A stretch of 64,000 bases of DNA from Marsupella aquatica (Eukaryota; Marchantiophyta), in assembly GCA_973895155.1 (NCBI GenBank), contig OZ316892.1:13082001-13146000 (forward strand). Reading direction: 5' to 3'. Shown here piece by piece: positions 60,764 through 64,000 of the stretch. Below the pieces are notes generated by a model that did no database searches, was not told the DNA's origin, and saw only the letters and a list, made by a program, of their open reading frames with translations. How positions within the stretch are numbered: position 1 is the first letter of the stretch; the number at the start of each line of letters is the position of its first letter. A program made the position numbers and the translations under genes.

Positions 60764-60883
60764 CGGCTTCATGCAGGCCAGTTGCAGCCTGCATTCCGAA
60801 CTGGGGCCAGGTTCTTGGGGTTAGCTCTCGCTCGCGACCCTTAGTACTGGCCATTGTAGCACGTGTGTCGCCCAGGGCGTAAG
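60764..60883 (-). rRNA. Degenerate plastid-type 16S rRNA fragment (nuclear insertion)
   Basis: On the minus strand the segment reads CGCCCTGGGCGACACACGTG, then CTACAATGGCC, AAGGGTCGCGA, GAGCTAACCCCAAGAAC, CAGTTCGGAATGCAGGCTGC and GCCTGCATGAAGCCG. This is the conserved 16S region around helices 41-43, in plastid/bacterial rather than mitochondrial form (the GCAGGCTGCAACT-GCCTGC hairpin). Identity ends abruptly on both sides, and there are small deletions in the middle. It is therefore not a functional rRNA but an old nuclear copy of plastid DNA. Confidence 0.78.
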
Positions 60884-61299
60884 TACAAGTTAACGTTGTA
60901 AAGCGTTGGGGGCCCAACCTCCGGCAAGGGGCGTATTTGATAAAGAAATTATTTGGATGAAGTGTTTGTCATACTAAGACCTTGAACATTTAGTCGCAGA
61001 TGTCATAACAAATGTTCAAGGTCTTAGTATGTTCGAAATCCGTGGTGCTTGGTTTTGATTTATAGAGAATGCTAGAAGATAGCGTACATTCCCAATGCAA
61101 GAATAGAGTGAGCACTGATGCATCTGCCTTCCCCTGGTGGCGTGTAATGGGAGCGGGCTGTGTACAAGTCCTGGTCCTGGGACCTCCAGCACTCAGACAA
61201 GTGTGATGTAAAGTCTCAGGTACTCGACCGGTTGAGAGCTTCAGGATTGACGGTGGAGGATTGAGGCCACCCCGGGGACGTTTCGGCTGGAGCGACACA

Positions 61300-62360
61300 T
61301 CGAGTGTCATTTTTGTGAAAAAATATTACAGTTTACCAGTTGTGTAACCACCCTGGTATGGACAAATGCCTTCCACAGAACAATTCTTCTAATTACGAAG
61401 AGAATCAAGCGGCTCCATGGTCAAAGGGACTCAATTGTGTAGGACGGAAATAACGACGTCTAAAACTTCATTAGGTCACTCAGCAAGTCTGCCCGCACGA
61501 CTGTCGATTCAGAATGGACACATAGTAAAAGCATAGACCATGACGAGTCCCTATCTCTCAAAATACTTTCGAGCACTGACAAAAATTGCCGACAAAACAT
61601 AATTTTACGGAGAAACAGAAAAAACAGCAAAACACAATTTACCACTTCCACTGAAAACTGCCGAACTTCTTTCCATTTGGATTTCTTGAATCGCTCTCTT
61701 GCTCGTTTTACAGTCCGAGAAAGTAAATTTATTCAATGTTGCGTTTCAGTCTGATATGCAGACATGCATCCTCAAAAAAGATTCTCGTTGCCAGCTTAAA
61801 CTTAATAGATAAAAATTGTATGCAACTCGGTACTCTGTTCTACTAGAACTCTCTACTGGCAAAATTTGTCCTAAGAGTCAGTTACTCTGACCAAGGTTTT
61901 TGCGTGCAGATTGTGGCACAAAATCCACAATGACCTGCACATCATAAATGCCCACGCAAATGAGTACTCAGTAGGTTTGGTGGACAGTGCTATCAATAGT
62001 TACGGCTTTCAGTTTTAAATCCAGGTTTTTGGAGAGCCCTTGGGTTACATCTCTACAGCGATACTGCTAGCAAATTTATAATCTGTCTTGGTAATTTCCA
62101 TTCCAAGTTTAGCTAGAAAAACGTTTTGTTCATGTTGAACAGCTTACTGTGGCCTGTTCTATTCTCAAGTTAGCCTGTTTCCATTAAAATCCCTAGCCCT
62201 TTAAGTATCATACGCGAACTCCTTGAAAGTTGCAACAAATCCCACACCTCTTTCTCAACCCCCAGAAGAGAGCACAGGTTACTGAATCTGTTATCTAGAG
62301 GACATCAAGGGCGAGTGACTGGTTTGGTAACCCTCACCCTTTGATGTTTAAAAATATAGC
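61300..62360. other. Intergenic region, no gene seen
   Basis: No conserved coding or RNA signal was found. Part of it may be the last exon or 3'UTR of the minus-strand WD40 gene, whose 3' end is not resolved. Confidence 0.45.
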
Positions 62361-62369
62361 CTAGGGTAA

Positions 62370-62675
62370 GGTGATTACGGAAGTTCTCTCCGCTATCCAG
62401 CCTGTAGTTATGCTTTACGGCAGAGTGGCTCTTGTCTACAATGCTAAAAGGTTTAGCTTAGGGTTACCGAAGCAAGCTCTCTCAGCCTGTAGTTATGGTC
62501 TTAGTGGTACATAGCTTATTGTCCCCAATGTTAACAAGCTCAGTATAGTGTGAGTTCGATAAGGAAGCAAGCTCTCTCAGCCTGTAGTTATGGTCTTAGT
62601 GGTACATAGCTTATTGTCCCCAATGTTAACAAGCTTAGTATAGTGTAAGGAAGAAAGCTCTCTCTGCTTCTAAGG
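62370..62675. repeat. About 96-bp tandem repeat, three to four copies
   Basis: GCAAGCTCTCTCAGCCTGTA followed by GTTATGGTCTTAGTGGTACA occurs at 62473 and 62569 with only a few changes. A more diverged copy precedes at about 62380 (CCAGCCTGTAGTTATG) and a truncated one follows at about 62650. Confidence 0.9.
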
Positions 62676-62913
62676 CTTCAGCTATATGCTCAAGTGGATC
62701 TTGCCCCTTCTCCGTTCGCTTTCAATCAGAAAGAAAGGCGTCAATCAAACCTGTCCAATCTATCTTATTCTCTAAGACTTAAATAGCAGGGCACTAACAC
62801 TAACAGCTTCAGGCACCACTGCATTTTGATGAGTTAAAAAACTTCCTGTCCACTTTTGCACAGATGAGACTCATGAAAAATTGAGTAAAGAATAGCAGAG
62901 CTAGTTTACTCAC

Positions 62914-64000
62914 TCTCCCATCATATGAAAGCGAAGCAAAGACCCATGGATCTGCGGCACTCCATGCGATTCCTGCCATTAAACCACCACATCAGCTGCT
63001 ATATCCTTCAGAAAAGAGACGAAAAGGTGAACAATGATGGGAATGTCAATGCGCATGGGAGTGGATGGAGTCGTTGAATCTGTAGTCCTGACCAGATCAT
63101 TGAAACCGAGAAACTCCGTGATTGTTACAATTGAAGGAAAAAGTACAACAGTTCTCACCATAGACACTGTCTTCATGCTCTGTGTATGATTGTACAAACG
63201 GGTCCGGTGACCTTTTGGGTGATCCATGCGCACTGCAAGTCGTCAGAGACATGTCAACTTTTCAGAGATAGTCTTAAAATTGAGTACTTAAGTCAAGGTC
63301 TTCACTGGAATTCATCATAGGATTTTTAATAGTCTGACATGAGAGTAGACTTGCCTTTGAGGAGATGAAGAAGAACGCCATAGATTAACCACATAGTCGG
63401 TACCTGAACTCTGCATCAAACGGGGAACGACCATATTGAGTCAACACCACACACTGCTGCCTTAAAACCGCCTCCTCAGCTTTTGAAAGAGTTAGAACAA
63501 GTAACCAAGAGCTTGAGTATGATATATGGAGCAATGCAATTCAAACAGACTTAGGAAAGAGCAGGACAGTACGGACACAAATTATTATCAACAGTAATGA
63601 GAAACTACAAGCAAATTTATGCCTTCCTACATACACATGTTCGCAATCTCCAGCATCTAGTTACTCTATACAACTATCCAACAGACTTTGGTAAAGCCCA
63701 ATAGAGAATTTTGTCAACCCCTCTAAGTCACAAGAAACCTGTTAAAACCCAGATAGATGCGCATGTTAATTAGTTCCATTCCTCTCATGATATTGCTGTT
63801 TCGCACGAAGGTTTGCGTTCAAGTGTTTGCTGTGATGTTCCCAATGTCTCGTACTCTAGGGGACAGTGCCCAAGCTATTCACAGAATAACTCCGATTGGA
63901 AATAAAGACAAACATCCGCGGCTTTCCATCATGAAGTGAAACTGATTCCATAAAACTGAAGGAGTAAGAGGAGTCTTGTACCAATATGAGCTCGTCATAC
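62914..64000 (-). CDS. WD40 protein related to EIPR1/TSSC1 (3' part, cut by window edge)
   Basis: EIPR1/TSSC1 is a WD40 adaptor of the EARP and GARP tethering complexes in endosome-to-Golgi recycling. Exons seen: 64000-63982 (partial), 63410-63355, 63232-63159 and 62972-62914. The joined peptide reads YDELILSSGTDYVVNLWRSS, then SSPQSAHGSPKRSPDPF, YTEHEDSVYGIAWSAADPWV and FASLSYDGR. It matches the last two WD repeats of the family ([27 protein letters not shown]). All four junction phases agree. The second intron has a GC donor (AAAG|GCAAGT at 63354-63353). After SYDGR a GTGAGT donor implies one more exon, which I could not place; read-through would add about 38 residues before a stop. The 5' part lies beyond the window. 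Confidence 0.82.

Noticed and set aside
62979-63233. 84-codon minus frame at the right end
   Set aside because: It overlaps the EIPR1-like exon at 63159-63232 in a different frame; the conserved peptide is in the other frame.
1-64000. CRISPR arrays from the short repeat clusters
   Set aside because: The repeats are contiguous tandem units without unique spacers, in a plant nuclear context with no cas genes.

Overview
The window reads as nuclear DNA of a land plant. It has intron-rich genes with GT-AG splice sites, two plastid-targeted proteins (the LHC-like protein LIL3 and a two-domain NFU Fe-S scaffold), debris of plant-specific families (a leucine-rich-repeat receptor kinase and a DUF599 membrane protein), a tRNA-type SINE and a fragment of plastid-type 16S rDNA. 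Compact introns, AT-rich gaps and many minisatellites suggest a seed-free plant such as a moss, but I could not fix the species. Exon models were built by hand from splice signals, reading phase and conserved protein motifs. Where a whole model is claimed, the exon lengths sum to an intact reading frame.

Layout, left to right. 1-1.4 kb: first coding exon and a possible 5'UTR exon of a minus-strand gene running off the left edge. 1.9-9.3 kb: AT-rich gap with 78-, 75- and about 84-bp tandem repeats. 9.9-14.5 kb (+): the TFIIH/NER helicase XPD in 11 exons. 14.5-18.7 kb: gap with repeats. 18.8-20.5 kb (-): LIL3 in 3 exons. 21.4-21.6 kb: a SINE with a perfect 12-bp target-site duplication. 24.2-24.65 kb: a 236-bp tandem duplication. 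25.4-29.6 kb (+): a large protein with a peptidoglycan-binding-like domain, one membrane segment and a C-terminal coiled coil. 30.4-32.7 kb: minisatellites. 33.5-34.9 kb (-): NFU in 4 exons. 36.7-38.3 kb (+): decayed LRR receptor kinase and DUF599 gene. 40.7-43.5 kb (+): a Yip1-family Golgi membrane protein in 6 exons. 48.1-51.9 kb (-): a Pumilio protein with an added CCCH zinc finger. 53-59 kb: repeat-rich gap. 59.0-60.5 kb (+): small unrecognised protein. 60.8 kb: plastid-type 16S fragment. 62.9-64.0 kb (-): 3' part of a WD40 gene related to EIPR1/TSSC1, cut by the right edge.

The intact genes alternate strand without exception (-,+,-,+,-,+,-,+,-), giving convergent pairs separated by 2.4-4.6 kb. 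They do not form a pathway: DNA repair/transcription (XPD), plastid chlorophyll and Fe-S metabolism (LIL3, NFU), endomembrane traffic (YIPF, EIPR1) and mRNA control (Pumilio) are simply neighbours. No operon, CRISPR array or defence-type cluster is present. The most unusual items are the peptidoglycan-binding-like membrane protein, the CCCH-Pumilio fusion, two GC-AG introns supported by reading phase, and the intact SINE insertion.
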